Assembly: GCA_030041255.1 (NCBI GenBank)
Contig: JASHOF010000017.1
Coordinates: forward strand, 1-52,742
Reading direction: 5' to 3'
DNA: 52,742 bases
Origin: Acetobacteraceae bacterium
GTDB taxonomy: Bacteria; Pseudomonadota; Alphaproteobacteria; Acetobacterales; Acetobacteraceae
The translations under genes were made by a program, and so were the position numbers. The notes beneath the pieces were generated by a model, which was not told where the DNA came from, made no database searches, and saw nothing but the letters and a program-made list of their open reading frames with translations. Every line of letters begins with the position of its first letter. Position 1 is the first letter of the stretch. Below, in pieces: positions 1 to 10,637 of the stretch.

Positions 1-213
1 GAGCTGCATCTTCTCGTCCCGTTTCCTCTCACGCGGGCCATCCCCGCGCCGCTCCACAACACAGGATAGGACAGGGCCACGGTTCATTTCCAGACGGGTC
101 GCGCCACACTGGCGTGCCCCCGCACCCGGCCCGGTGCCTCCTCTTCCCTCACCCGTCCGACTGCGGCTATGAAAACCCCTGGCCAATCGTGGCCAAGGGA
201 GGAAGAGCAGCAA

Positions 214-1248
214 ATGTCCAGATCAGAGAACCAGATCAGAACGCGCCGGCGTGGGTTCCTTGCCGGAATGGGTGCCGCCGGAGCCGCCGGGGCCATGCTC
301 GCCGGGTTCGGGATCGAGCCGGCGCTCGCCGAGGCCATGGCCGCCGTCGGTCGCTCGCCGAAGCCGCTCAAGGCAGCCTACTCGAACGCCGGCCTGCAGG
401 CGACCTGGTGCGCCCAGGGCAAGCAGGCGGCGGAATATTGGGGCAAGCTCTTCAATGTCTCCGTCACCTGGTTCGACGGCGAGCTTGACGCCGTGAAGCA
501 GCGCGCCGCGATCGATGACATGGCCTCCCAGAAGTGGGACTTCGTCGCCATCCAGGCCTTCGGCGAAGGCACGCTCACCCAGCCTGTGCAGAAGATGATC
601 GACGCCGGCATTCCCGTCATCGACATGGACACGCTGATCGCCCCGCTGGACAAGATCAATGTCCACAGCTTCATCGCTCCCGACAATATCTTCATGGGCG
701 CCGCCGTCACCCAGGCCCTCGTGAACGCCATCGGCGGCGAGGGCAACATCGTCATGACCCAGGGTGCGCTTGGACATACCGGCGCCCAGGGCCGCGCCAA
801 GGGATTCTTCTCGGTCGTGAAGAACTATCCGAAGATCAAGGTGCTCGACACCTCACCGGCGGACTGGGACGTCGCCAAGACCGCGCGCCTGTGGGAGGAT
901 TTGCTCACGCGCTTCCCGAAGATCGACGCCGCCTACTTCCACAATGACGACATGGCGCTCGCCGCCTACAAGGTCATGGTCGGCCGCCACCGCACCAGCA
1001 TCAAGATCGGCGGCTGCGATGCCATGCCGCCGGCGCTCGAGGCGGTGCTGGCCGGCAAGATGACCGCAACGGTCCGCAACCCCTCCTGCCGCATTCATGG
1101 CTACGCGATGGTCGCGGGTGTGGCCGCGATGGTCGGTGGCGAAAAGACCGGGGCCGGAATCCCGAAGAACATCGTCGCCGACGGGCCGGTCGTCACCGAC
1201 GCCAATGCACCGGGAATGCTGTGGATGGAACAGCACTTCCTGATCTGA
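214..1248 (+). CDS. Sugar ABC transporter periplasmic substrate-binding protein
   Basis: This is a periplasmic binding protein of the ribose/xylose type (Peripla_BP_4-like), delivering a sugar-like ligand to the ABC importer encoded just downstream. The N-terminus carries a twin-arginine-like signal (RRRGFLAGMG followed by an Ala/Gly-rich stretch), so Tat export is likely. The ATG at 214 is preferred over the in-frame ATG at 169 because an AGGGAGGA ribosome-binding site lies about ten bases before it and the signal peptide then has normal length. At 344 aa it fits the family. It is followed after 6 bases by the ATPase gene, so the three genes form one operon. The ligand cannot be told from sequence; sugar, polyol and nucleoside are all possible. 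Confidence 0.85.
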   Translation: MSRSENQIRTRRRGFLAGMGAAGAAGAMLAGFGIEPALAEAMAAVGRSPKPLKAAYSNAGLQATWCAQGKQAAEYWGKLFNVSVTWFDGELDAVKQRAAIDDMASQKWDFVAIQAFGEGTLTQPVQKMIDAGIPVIDMDTLIAPLDKINVHSFIAPDNIFMGAAVTQALVNAIGGEGNIVMTQGALGHTGAQGRAKGFFSVVKNYPKIKVLDTSPADWDVAKTARLWEDLLTRFPKIDAAYFHNDDMALAAYKVMVGRHRTSIKIGGCDAMPPALEAVLAGKMTATVRNPSCRIHGYAMVAGVAAMVGGEKTGAGIPKNIVADGPVVTDANAPGMLWMEQHFLI

Positions 1249-1254
1249 GGCGGC

Positions 1255-2760
<1,506 letters not shown>

Positions 2761-2770
2761 GGCGCCCCGG

Positions 2771-3796
2771 ATGGACGCGACAGCCCGCACGGAGCGCCGC
2801 ACCGCCGGCCGGACGCGCCGCATCCTGAAGGACCGGCTGCGCACGATCGCTCCCTTCGCGACCCTCGTCTTCCTGGTCGCCTTCTTCGGCATCGCAAGCC
2901 CGTCCTTCCTCAGCTTCGCCAACCTGCAGAACGTGCTGCAGCAGATTTCCATCACCGGCATCATGGCGGTCGGCCTCACCTTCGTGATTCTTTGCGCCGA
3001 GATCGATCTTTCCGTCGCTGCCATCGCCAACGTCGCCGGCGTCGTCATTGCCTTCTTCACCGTGCAGGATTCCAGCGTCAACATCGCCAACATCCCCCTG
3101 TCCGGAGGATGGGCCATTCTCCTCGGATTCGCCGCGAGCTTCCTGCTCGGCGGAGTGAACGCCGCGGCGACCACGATGATCGGGCTCCCCTCCTTCATCA
3201 CCACGCTCGCGATGCTGGAAATCGGCGCCGGCATCTGCGCCGTTCTCGTGCGCGGCCAGATCGCCTATGCCGTTCCGCCCCTGATCCAGACGCTCGGCAG
3301 CGGCTCGATCGGCCCGGTGCCCTGGATCGCGGTGATGGCGGCGCTGGTGATGCTGATCTCGCATCTCGTGCTCCGCTACACGCGCTTCGGCCGCTACGTC
3401 TACATGGTGGGCGGGAACCGTGAGGCCGCGGAATATTCCGGTGTCAACGTGCGCTGGATCGTCAATTCCGTGCTGATCATCTCCGCCGTCTGTTCCGGCT
3501 TCGCCGGCATGCTCGGAGTGGCCCATTTCGGCAGCGCCCAGCAGAACGAATTCGACAATTACCTGCTCGACAGCATCGCCGCCGTCGTCGTCGGCGGCAC
3601 CAGCCTTTTCGGCGGCAGCGGCGGCATCGGCGAGACCATCATCGGGCTGCTCGTGCTCGGAGTGCTCAACAATGGCCTCGATCACGTGAGCATCGACAGC
3701 TTCGTGAAGATCCTGATTCGCGGCCTGATCCTGCTCGCCGCCCTCATCATCAACATCTACGCCCAGCGCCTGCGCGAGAGCGGCGCGGCGGCCTGA
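2771..3796 (+). CDS. Sugar ABC transporter permease (RbsC/XylH type)
   Basis: An inner-membrane permease of the BPD_transp_2 family (RbsC-like), 341 aa. After a basic cytoplasmic N-terminus of about 30 residues there are roughly eight to ten hydrophobic segments. The family motif region VGGNREAAEYSGVNV (about residue 215) and the C-terminal VVVGGTSLFGGSGG stretch are clear. It is the last gene of the three-gene importer operon and runs convergently into kynureninase, with only 5 bases between the two stop codons, so there is no room for a conventional dedicated terminator. Confidence 0.92.
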   Translation: MDATARTERRTAGRTRRILKDRLRTIAPFATLVFLVAFFGIASPSFLSFANLQNVLQQISITGIMAVGLTFVILCAEIDLSVAAIANVAGVVIAFFTVQDSSVNIANIPLSGGWAILLGFAASFLLGGVNAAATTMIGLPSFITTLAMLEIGAGICAVLVRGQIAYAVPPLIQTLGSGSIGPVPWIAVMAALVMLISHLVLRYTRFGRYVYMVGGNREAAEYSGVNVRWIVNSVLIISAVCSGFAGMLGVAHFGSAQQNEFDNYLLDSIAAVVVGGTSLFGGSGGIGETIIGLLVLGVLNNGLDHVSIDSFVKILIRGLILLAALIINIYAQRLRESGAAA

Positions 3797-3801
3797 TCTC
3801 C

Positions 3802-5025
3802 TCACGTCCGGGTCAAAGCGCGGGAAAGCCGCTCCGCGGCGTCGAAAATATCAGCGTAGCCCAGCGTCAGCGGCGCGATGCCGAAGCGGAGAAGATCGGG
3901 GCTGCGGAAATCGGCCACCACGCCCTCGGCGCGCAGCGCTTCCAGGATCGCCCGCCCCTTCGGATGGCGGAAGGATACATGGCTGCCGCGGCGGGCAGGA
4001 TCGCGCGGAGAAGCCAGAACGAGATCGGGGCAACCTTCCTCGACCAGTTCGATGAACAGCTCGCTGAGCGCGTTCCGCTTCTCCTCGAGCAGCGCGAAAT
4101 CCACCTCGGCCCACAACGTGAGCGCCGCATCGAGCGCGGCGAGGGCCAGGATCGGCTGCGTGCCGCACAGCATGCGCGCGATGCCCGGCGCCGCGACGTA
4201 GGAGGAGGCGAAGGCGAACGGCTCGGCGTGCCCCCACCATCCCGGAAGCGGCGAGCGGATCTCTGGCTGCAGATCGCGCCGGACATAGAGATAAGCCGGC
4301 GCACCGGGCCCGCCATTGAGATACTTGTAGCCGCAGCCGACCGCGAGATCGACCGCCGCCGCCTCGAGATTCACTGCGATCGCACCGGCCGAATGCGACA
4401 GATCCCAGAGCGCGAGCGCGCCGGCCGCATGCGCGGCGCTGGTCATTCCGGCCATGTCCAGGATCCCGGCGCTGCGATAATCGACATGGCCGAGAGCAAG
4501 GACAGCAACCGATCGATCGAGTGCGCCCGCGATTTCCCCGAGCGGAACGGAGCGCAGCTCGCAGCCGGGAATGAGGCGGGAAAGCCCCTCGGCAATATAG
4601 AGATCGGTTGGAAAGTTACCCGTGTCGGTGAGGATCACCCCCCGCCCGGGGCGGAGTGCGAGGGCAGCGGCGAGCAGCTTGAAGAGGTTGACCGACGTGC
4701 TGTCGGTCGCCACCACCTCCTCCTCCCTGGCACCGATCAGCGGCGCGATCTTCGCCCCCACACGCAGCGGCAAATCCCACCAGCCGGCATCATCCCAGCT
4801 TCGGATCAACCCCTCCCCCCATTCGCGCGTCAGCACCGCCTCGATGCGGGGGAGCACGGCATTCGGCATCATGCCGAGCGAATTGCCGTCGAGGTAGATC
4901 AGTCCAGGCGGTCGATGAAAACGCCCGCGGAAGTGGCCGAGCGGATCGGCCCGATCGCGTGCGAGTGCGCGCGCACCATCGGGAAGCCTGAGCGCCGGAT
5001 GAGGGGCGCGTTCACGTGGCTTCAT
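3802..5025 (-). CDS. kynU: Kynureninase
   Basis: A PLP-dependent hydrolase cleaving L-kynurenine (or 3-hydroxykynurenine) to anthranilate and alanine in tryptophan catabolism. Diagnostic stretches are IYLDGNSLGMMP near the N-terminus, STSVNLFK, NFPTDLYIAEGL, LWDLSHSAGAI, and the Schiff-base lysine region CGYKYLNGGPG. The ATG at 5025 gives 408 aa, normal for the family; the frame stays open upstream to 5187, but that extension looks non-coding. A GTG four codons upstream with a GGAG-like site is an alternative start. No kynA or kynB is in the window, so the gene stands alone, tail to tail with the sugar importer. Confidence 0.92.
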   Translation of the reverse strand: MKPRERAPHPALRLPDGARALARDRADPLGHFRGRFHRPPGLIYLDGNSLGMMPNAVLPRIEAVLTREWGEGLIRSWDDAGWWDLPLRVGAKIAPLIGAREEEVVATDSTSVNLFKLLAAALALRPGRGVILTDTGNFPTDLYIAEGLSRLIPGCELRSVPLGEIAGALDRSVAVLALGHVDYRSAGILDMAGMTSAAHAAGALALWDLSHSAGAIAVNLEAAAVDLAVGCGYKYLNGGPGAPAYLYVRRDLQPEIRSPLPGWWGHAEPFAFASSYVAAPGIARMLCGTQPILALAALDAALTLWAEVDFALLEEKRNALSELFIELVEEGCPDLVLASPRDPARRGSHVSFRHPKGRAILEALRAEGVVADFRSPDLLRFGIAPLTLGYADIFDAAERLSRALTRT

Positions 5026-5538
5026 CGCGTCAGGCACAGCCCTGCTCCGGGTTTTCAACTCGACAGGCCAGAGCTTAGGATAAGGCGGTGACAAGCGCGA
5101 TGAGCCGCCCCGATCGGGATTGCCGCGCGCACGCCCTCTGAAGCAGCCGCCTGGGCCGCACGCGATTGCCGCCTCACGCACCCCCATCCCGTGTGCGTCG
5201 CCGCCGCCGTCGCCTTCACCACTGCCATCTCCGCCGGCATCGGCGGTGCGACGCCCGGCGAGATGAGCGAAGCCGCGTTGGGTGCTGACGGCGCTTCAGA
5301 ACGCGTTCCACCATCTCCTGCATACGCGCAATCCCGAACAGGCGCTGATCGAAACCGTCGGCGAAGACGGGGATACCGACACGAATGCGGCCATCGCCGG
5401 CGCGTTGGGTACTACCGGTGCTCGCCTGCCGGCCGATCGCAGAATTCGGGGCGGAGCGCCCGCGACCCGAGGAATACTGGCCGGACGACACCCCGCTCCT
5501 GGCCGAGGGGCTCCTGCACCCCGGCTGAGCACCGAGAA
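5026..5538. other. Intergenic stretch between kynU and the Nudix gene
   Basis: About 510 bases with no intact gene. Its only recognisable content is a short plus-strand fragment of an ADP-ribosylglycohydrolase, listed separately. The left part should hold the leftward kynU promoter, but I see no convincing -35/-10 pair. Confidence 0.5.
5267..5407 (+). pseudogene. Remnant of an ADP-ribosylglycohydrolase (DraG family) C-terminal part
   Basis: The translation WVLTALQNAFHHLLHT, then EQALIETV, then GEDGDTDTNAAIAGAL resembles the C-terminal helix and metal-binding GGDTDTNAAIAGAL motif of ADP-ribosylglycohydrolases. A TGA at 5264 closes the frame on the left. After GAL the family sequence (typically LGAVYGR) is lost and the frame becomes low-complexity. 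Only about 47 codons remain of a gene of about 300, so this is a decayed fragment rather than a gene. Its other parts are not visible nearby. Confidence 0.6.
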
Positions 5539-6006
5539 CTAACCAAGCAACGCCCGGGTGCGGGCGATCATCGCCGTCGCCTGCGGGCGGAGCGAAAACC
5601 GCGCCAGATCTGTTTCCGCCGCCCACGCGAGTTCCGAGACATCCGAACCGGGCCAGGCTTCGCCCCCGCTGTACCGGGCCCCGAAATCGAGGATCGTGTA
5701 GTGGAACCGGATGCGCCCGTCCGACGCTCGATGGATGCTGTCGAAATGGCCGACCAGCGTGAGCGGCCCGACCGCAAGCCCGGTCTCCTCCTGCAATTCC
5801 CGGCGCGCGGCCTCTTCCGCCGTTTCGCCAAGCTCCTGCGCGCCGCCCGGAAGACTCCACTCCCCTTGCGCAGGCGCCTGCCCGCGGCGCACCAGCAGCA
5901 CCGCGCCCGGCTTCAGCACGATGATGCCGATGCCGATCAGCGGCCGGGAGGGATACTCGCGCCGGCCGTCGGCGGACCCTCCGCTGGCGGCGGACCCTCC
6001 GCTCAC
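5539..6006 (-). CDS. Nudix hydrolase
   Basis: A small Nudix pyrophosphohydrolase (155 aa) that hydrolyses a nucleoside diphosphate linked to another group; the substrate cannot be told. The Nudix box is complete: GGAQELGETAEEAARREL followed by QEETGL, matching GX5EX7REUXEEXGU, preceded by the usual LPG. The start is a GTG whose bases overlap the TGA of the DUF4340 gene upstream (GTGA), so it is probably translationally coupled and the last gene of the GldG-like ABC operon. The first 20 residues are Gly/Ser-rich and may be disordered. Confidence 0.9.
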   Translation of the reverse strand: MSGGSAASGGSADGRREYPSRPLIGIGIIVLKPGAVLLVRRGQAPAQGEWSLPGGAQELGETAEEAARRELQEETGLAVGPLTLVGHFDSIHRASDGRIRFHYTILDFGARYSGGEAWPGSDVSELAWAAETDLARFSLRPQATAMIARTRALLG

Positions 6007-7013
6007 GGCTTGGCCGGAGCAGCGCTCTTCACGAGATCGGCAAGCTTCGGCGCCAGCTCGCTTTCGCGCCAGTCTCCGAGCTGAAAGGCCCAGTTTCCGA
6101 ATTTTGCAGCCAGCGCCTTGGCATCCTTCCCGCTCCCCGAGGCGGCAAAACGCGCCCAGAGATTCTTGCCATCCAGTGCCAGCGTGGCCGTGACTTCCGT
6201 CCCGTCCCTGGTGGTGAACACCGCGCGGGCGAATTCCTTGCCCGGCAGCGCTGGCCCCTCGCGGACATGCGAGAACGAGAGCGATTCGAGCGCCTGCCAG
6301 ACGGGCTCGAGCTTGTAGGGATCGAGCGGCGGATGATCTGCGGGCGAAAGGAGAGCCAGCTTGCCCGCCTTCGGCGCAAAATCGAGCTCTTCTTCCCCAC
6401 GCGTCACGCTGACATGCACAACCTGGTCGTGGCTGATATTGGCGAGGCTATGATCGATCCACAGATCCTCCTCCCCATCGATCGCCAGCGGTCCTTGCGC
6501 AAGCCAGCTCCGATTTTCGTCCGGCCGGCGGACATATTCGGTCTCCGGGCTGTCGGCGGTGCTCGCGTAACGCTGATTGCCGACGATCAGCGAGACGATC
6601 GGATGCCCGGAAGCATCGCTCACTTCCACGAGGCGTCCGCTGCTCCCGGCCTTGGTCGGATCGCTGACACCGAGGGTCGCGAATTCCGCCGGGTCCGAAG
6701 TGCGCGGGGCGAGCCGGCGCAGCAACGCGAGGCCGGCCAGCACGCCGTGCACCTTGGTCGGCTCGACCGGGTAGAACCCGAGATCGGGCAGGCCCCACAC
6801 GTCACCCTGGCGCTCGATCACGAATTTCTTCCCCGCGCTCGCGATTTCGATCCGCGCCGCCTTTTCGAGCCGCGGGGCAAGCCCCGGGAAGAAGAGCGGC
6901 GCAGTCGCCGGCTGCTGCCGCTCGGCCGGGCTCCGATGCGGGCCGAAATACCAGCCCGCCACCAGCACAACGACGGCGACAACAGCCAGGATCGTGGAGG
7001 TGCGTGGTTTCAT
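6003..7013 (-). CDS. DUF4340 domain protein, membrane anchored
   Basis: A 336-aa protein with one N-terminal membrane helix (about residues 8-25, ending in WYFGP) and a long periplasmic part. Its layout matches DUF4340 proteins, which sit beside GldG-like ABC components; their biochemical role is unknown. The gene overlaps the GldG-like gene upstream by four bases (ATGA) and the Nudix gene downstream, so it belongs to the leftward operon. The DUF4340 assignment rests on domain layout and context more than on a unique motif. Confidence 0.75.
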   Translation of the reverse strand: MKPRTSTILAVVAVVVLVAGWYFGPHRSPAERQQPATAPLFFPGLAPRLEKAARIEIASAGKKFVIERQGDVWGLPDLGFYPVEPTKVHGVLAGLALLRRLAPRTSDPAEFATLGVSDPTKAGSSGRLVEVSDASGHPIVSLIVGNQRYASTADSPETEYVRRPDENRSWLAQGPLAIDGEEDLWIDHSLANISHDQVVHVSVTRGEEELDFAPKAGKLALLSPADHPPLDPYKLEPVWQALESLSFSHVREGPALPGKEFARAVFTTRDGTEVTATLALDGKNLWARFAASGSGKDAKALAAKFGNWAFQLGDWRESELAPKLADLVKSAAPAKP

Positions 7014-8947
7014 GCGTGCGCGAGACGGCGCCGGCGCCCGCGATAGAGCGCGAGCACGATCGCGGCCAGCACCAGGATCAGGGGCACCAGCACGATGCAG
7101 AAAAGCCGAAGCTCGGTCTCGAGGTGCGTGATGGTGCGGTTGAGATCGAACTCCACCTGGCGAAGCTCCCGGCGGGTGTCGAGAATCTCCTGTTCGGCAG
7201 CCTCGATCGCCTGGGTCTGGGCGGCCGTCAGCAGCGCCTGCCCGCTGGCCCCGGCCGCCCCAGGGCCCGCGGCTGCGGTGCCGTGGCGGAGTGCATTCAG
7301 TTTCTGCTCCGTTGCCGTCAGCCGCGCCTGCAAGGCCAGTTCGGTGCGCCGGAAGCGGGCCTGCGCCTGGTTCTGCATCGCTTGGATCACGGTGAAGGGA
7401 CGGTTCGGATCGCCACGGCCACGCAGCGTCAGCAACAGGTCACCGCCGGCCAGCGAGCCCACGAGATTCGAGACCAGCGCGCCGTTGTCGCTGAACGGAA
7501 TGGCTTCCGGCTGGCCGAAGAAATCCTGCACCTGCACCCAGAACCGGTCGGCGAGAATGTCGGAATCCGCAACGACCACGAGATCCGCCGGCTCTTTCGT
7601 CGCGGCGATGTAGGGCGTGAGGTCGGCGGCCCGCTCGACACCCACCGGCAATGGCGGCGGGCCCTTGAAGGCCGAATGCAGGATCCCGCGCACGCGCGCC
7701 GCGATGACCCGCGGCCCGCCCGCGGGCTTGAACCCGGCCAGCAGCTTAGCCGGATCCGGATCCACGCTCACCGCGCTCACCGGCAGCACCTCGGATTGCG
7801 CACTGGATTCCAAGAGCGGTGTGAAGGTGATGTGCGCCCCGGGCGCCTTCGCGATGAAGCCCGCCGAACCGACGGTGACCTGGCGGAGATCCGCGGTTGC
7901 CGGATCGGAACGCGAGATGCCACCCGTGATATTGAACCAGGCGATGTACGGCACGCCTTCGACCTCGGCCGAGCCGCTCTGCTGCACCACGACCGCCTCG
8001 CTCTCTTCGGTGACGATCTTGTCCGGGGAGTACTCGATGCCCCAGGCCTTGAAGAGCGGCTCCAGATCCGAAGAGGTGTCGATCACGGGCATGCCGTTCG
8101 GGCCCGGCGTGGCCGCCTGTGCCTCGCTGCGCGGATCGACCACCACCATCAGGCGCCCGCCCCGCATCACGAACTGGTCGATCGCATACAGCGTCGGAAG
8201 TGGCAGGTCCTGCGCCTGCGCCACCAGCAGCACCTGGATTTTCGGATCGATCACCTGCGCGGTCAGCGGCACCTGCTCGAGATGGAAATCCTTCTCGAGC
8301 TCGACCAGCGACATCCAGGGGCCACCCGGCTGCCCGGCCTGCCCCTGGCCCATCATCATCAGCCGCGGATTGCCGAACAACGGCAGCGAGGACATCACGC
8401 CGACCACCGGCGGCTTCGGATGCGCTAGCTCGAGCACCAGCCGCGTCAGATCATATTCGAGGAATCGCTCGCGCGAGGGATCGAAGAACGGGATCGTGCG
8501 CTCGGTATTGATGAGATTGGTCCCGGCCAGGCCGAAATAAACCTTGCTGCCGCCCTGCTCGAGCGGCACACCGGTCAGCCCATACCCGAGCGCTTCATCC
8601 TCGGTGCGGCTGAAGGGCAGCGGGTCGAAGAATTCGAGGTGGATTTTGCCACGCGCGCGGGCCGCATATTCGAGCAGCATGGCGCGCACCCGGTCGGCAT
8701 ATTCGCCGTACACCGGCAGGCGGGCGCCGAGCGTGCGCGAGTAGTAGAGACGGAGCGTGACCGGTTGCCCGAGATCGGCAAGAATCGTCCGCGTGCCCCT
8801 GGACAGGGTGTAGACGCTGCCGGCCGTGAAATCGAGATGCGCATTGGCGAACCGCGCTCCGACGAACAGGTTGACGCCGATCGCGATCACCGCCACCGCG
8901 ATGACCGCAACCACCGACGACCAGAGGCGGCGGACCGGCGCGCGCAT
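7010..8947 (-). CDS. GldG-like auxiliary component of an ABC-2 type transport system
   Basis: A 645-aa membrane-anchored protein of the class annotated as an ABC-type transport system involved in gliding motility, auxiliary component. It has an N-terminal helix (about residues 10-30), a long periplasmic region including MVVVDPRSEAQAATPG, as in the family, and a C-terminal helix (about 620-637) ending in RGRRRRLAHA. A Gln/Glu-rich probable coiled coil lies before the last helix (about 540-610). It starts 4 bases after the permease gene and overlaps the DUF4340 gene. In alphaproteobacteria these operons are not tied to gliding; the cargo is unknown. Confidence 0.82.
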   Translation of the reverse strand: MRAPVRRLWSSVVAVIAVAVIAIGVNLFVGARFANAHLDFTAGSVYTLSRGTRTILADLGQPVTLRLYYSRTLGARLPVYGEYADRVRAMLLEYAARARGKIHLEFFDPLPFSRTEDEALGYGLTGVPLEQGGSKVYFGLAGTNLINTERTIPFFDPSRERFLEYDLTRLVLELAHPKPPVVGVMSSLPLFGNPRLMMMGQGQAGQPGGPWMSLVELEKDFHLEQVPLTAQVIDPKIQVLLVAQAQDLPLPTLYAIDQFVMRGGRLMVVVDPRSEAQAATPGPNGMPVIDTSSDLEPLFKAWGIEYSPDKIVTEESEAVVVQQSGSAEVEGVPYIAWFNITGGISRSDPATADLRQVTVGSAGFIAKAPGAHITFTPLLESSAQSEVLPVSAVSVDPDPAKLLAGFKPAGGPRVIAARVRGILHSAFKGPPPLPVGVERAADLTPYIAATKEPADLVVVADSDILADRFWVQVQDFFGQPEAIPFSDNGALVSNLVGSLAGGDLLLTLRGRGDPNRPFTVIQAMQNQAQARFRRTELALQARLTATEQKLNALRHGTAAAGPGAAGASGQALLTAAQTQAIEAAEQEILDTRRELRQVEFDLNRTITHLETELRLFCIVLVPLILVLAAIVLALYRGRRRRLAHA

Positions 8948-8951
8948 TCCC

Positions 8952-9683
8952 TCAGCTCGCCTTGCGATGATCGACGACGATCACGTTCAAAAACAGCCAG
9001 AAGCAGATGAAGCTCGCAAAGAAGACGAGATCCGAGAGGCTCAGCAGCCCCTGCGAGATGGCCCGGAACCGCTGGATCACCGAGAAGCCGCGGGCAATCG
9101 AGGCCAGCACGGGAAGGTTGCGATCGAGGAAATCGGTGACCACGGAATAGCCCGAGACGGCAAACACGAACGAGATCGCAACTCCGAGCACGAACGCGAT
9201 CACCTGGTTCTTGGTCATTGCAGAGGTTGCCGAGCCGACCGCAAGGAACGCCCCCGAGACCAGCACCCCTCCGAGATAGCCGGCGGCGATCACACCGTTG
9301 TCCGGCGAACCCAGGATGTTCACCGTGATGACGAAAGGGAATGTCAGCGCCAGCGCGATGATGCAGAAGACCCAGGCGGCCAGGAATTTGCCGATCACGG
9401 CCTCAGCCTCGGTGACGGGAAGAGTGAGCAGCAGCTCGATCGTGCCAAGGCGCCGCTCCTCGGCCCAGAGGCGCATGCTGATCGCGGGTACCAGGAGCAG
9501 AAACACCCAGGGCAGGAATTCGAAAAAGGGCACGAGATCCGCCTGGCCGCGGGTGAAGAAGCCGCCGGCATTGAACGTCAGCACGCCTTGCAGCACGAGG
9601 AAAATGACGATGAAGACGGCAGCGACGGGGGTTGCGAAATAGCCGGCCAGCTCGCGCCCCGCGATCACGAAGATGTTGCGCAT
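8952..9683 (-). CDS. ABC-2 type transporter permease (GldF-like)
   Basis: A 243-aa inner-membrane permease with about six hydrophobic segments, starting MRNIFVIAGRELAGYFATPV, which is typical of GldF/ABC-2 permeases. The segment MRLWAEERRLGTIELLLTLP is the conserved cytoplasmic loop of this family. The ATG at 9683 is preferred because it overlaps the TGA of the ATPase gene by one base (TGATG), implying translational coupling; the frame stays open further upstream inside the ATPase gene without coding character. It forms the transporter core with that ATPase. Confidence 0.9.
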   Translation of the reverse strand: MRNIFVIAGRELAGYFATPVAAVFIVIFLVLQGVLTFNAGGFFTRGQADLVPFFEFLPWVFLLLVPAISMRLWAEERRLGTIELLLTLPVTEAEAVIGKFLAAWVFCIIALALTFPFVITVNILGSPDNGVIAAGYLGGVLVSGAFLAVGSATSAMTKNQVIAFVLGVAISFVFAVSGYSVVTDFLDRNLPVLASIARGFSVIQRFRAISQGLLSLSDLVFFASFICFWLFLNVIVVDHRKAS

Positions 9684-10426
9684 CAGGCGGCCTTCGCCAG
9701 AACGGGGGGACGCGTGATGGCGCGAAAAACCTCCTCGAGCCGCCCCGACGGATCGCGCGCGGCCAGGGCCGCCGGCGTATCGTCGGCGACGATCCGGCCG
9801 GCTGCGATGATGATCGCGCGCGTGCACACGGCCTCTACCTCTTCCAGGATGTGGGTGCTGATGACGATCGCCTTCTCCGGCGCCAGGCGCCGGATCAGCG
9901 TCCGCACCTCGTGCTTCTGGTTCGGGTCGAGCCCGTCGGTCGGTTCATCGAGTACCAGCACGGGCGGGTCGTGCAGCAGCGCCTGGGCCAGCCCGACGCG
10001 CCGCTTGAAGCCCTTGGAGAGGGTCTCCACCGGCTGCAGCCGCACGCTTTGCAGTTCGGTCAAAGCGATCGCCGCGGCAACGCGGGAGGCAAGCTCCGAA
10101 CCGCCATAGCCACGAATGCGCGCCGTGAAGCGAAGGAACCCCGCCACCGTCATCTCCGGATAGGTCGGCGCCCCTTCGGGCAGGAAGCCAAGCGCGCGCC
10201 GCGCCGCCACGGGCTCTGCCGTGACATCGTGCCCGGCGACCGCGGCACTGCCCGCGGTGGGGGTGACGAAGCCCGCCAGCATGCGCATGGTCGTGGTCTT
10301 GCCGGCGCCGTTCGGGCCGAGAAACCCCAGCACCTCGCCCCGCTCCACGTTGAAGGAGACATCGTCCACCGCGGTGAGGCTGCCGAACCGCCTGGTCAGG
10401 CCCCGAATCTCGATCAGCGCCGCCAC
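9683..10426 (-). CDS. ABC-2 type transporter ATP-binding protein
   Basis: The ATPase of the GldFG-like system (247 aa). Walker A is GPNGAGKTTT, the signature is a variant, TLSKGFKRRVGLAQALL, with Walker B VLVLDEPTDGLDPNQ, all typical of the CcmA/GldA group. The GTG at 10426 is chosen because it gives the normal beginning (VAALIEIRGLTRRFG) and has an AGGGGG site about ten bases upstream; a longer reading to 10525 would add an Arg/Pro-rich leader without homology character. It is the first gene of the leftward five-gene operon, and the promoter should lie between 10427 and 10637. Confidence 0.88.
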   Translation of the reverse strand: MAALIEIRGLTRRFGSLTAVDDVSFNVERGEVLGFLGPNGAGKTTTMRMLAGFVTPTAGSAAVAGHDVTAEPVAARRALGFLPEGAPTYPEMTVAGFLRFTARIRGYGGSELASRVAAAIALTELQSVRLQPVETLSKGFKRRVGLAQALLHDPPVLVLDEPTDGLDPNQKHEVRTLIRRLAPEKAIVISTHILEEVEAVCTRAIIIAAGRIVADDTPAALAARDPSGRLEEVFRAITRPPVLAKAA

Positions 10427-10637
10427 GTCCCGGTTCCCCCCTTGGCCTCCCTCCGGCCTTCCATCGGGGATGTCCCTTGCCGGCCGGCGGTGCGGTCTAG
10501 CGGAATTCTCGCAGTTTGCAAGCAAGAGCCCGCTCGCCCGGGGCAGATTGCCGAGAGTTCACCACGATGCAATATGTTGCGGGTGCATGCGGCAGCGATT
10601 CCCGGCCGGCGCAATCGGCTTTATAGGACCCTCGCCA

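Noticed and set aside
196-210. TGGCCA-N4-TGGCCA dyad just upstream, considered as an operator of the sugar importer
   Set aside because: TGGCCA is a short self-palindrome common in GC-rich DNA and there is no second instance with the same spacing.
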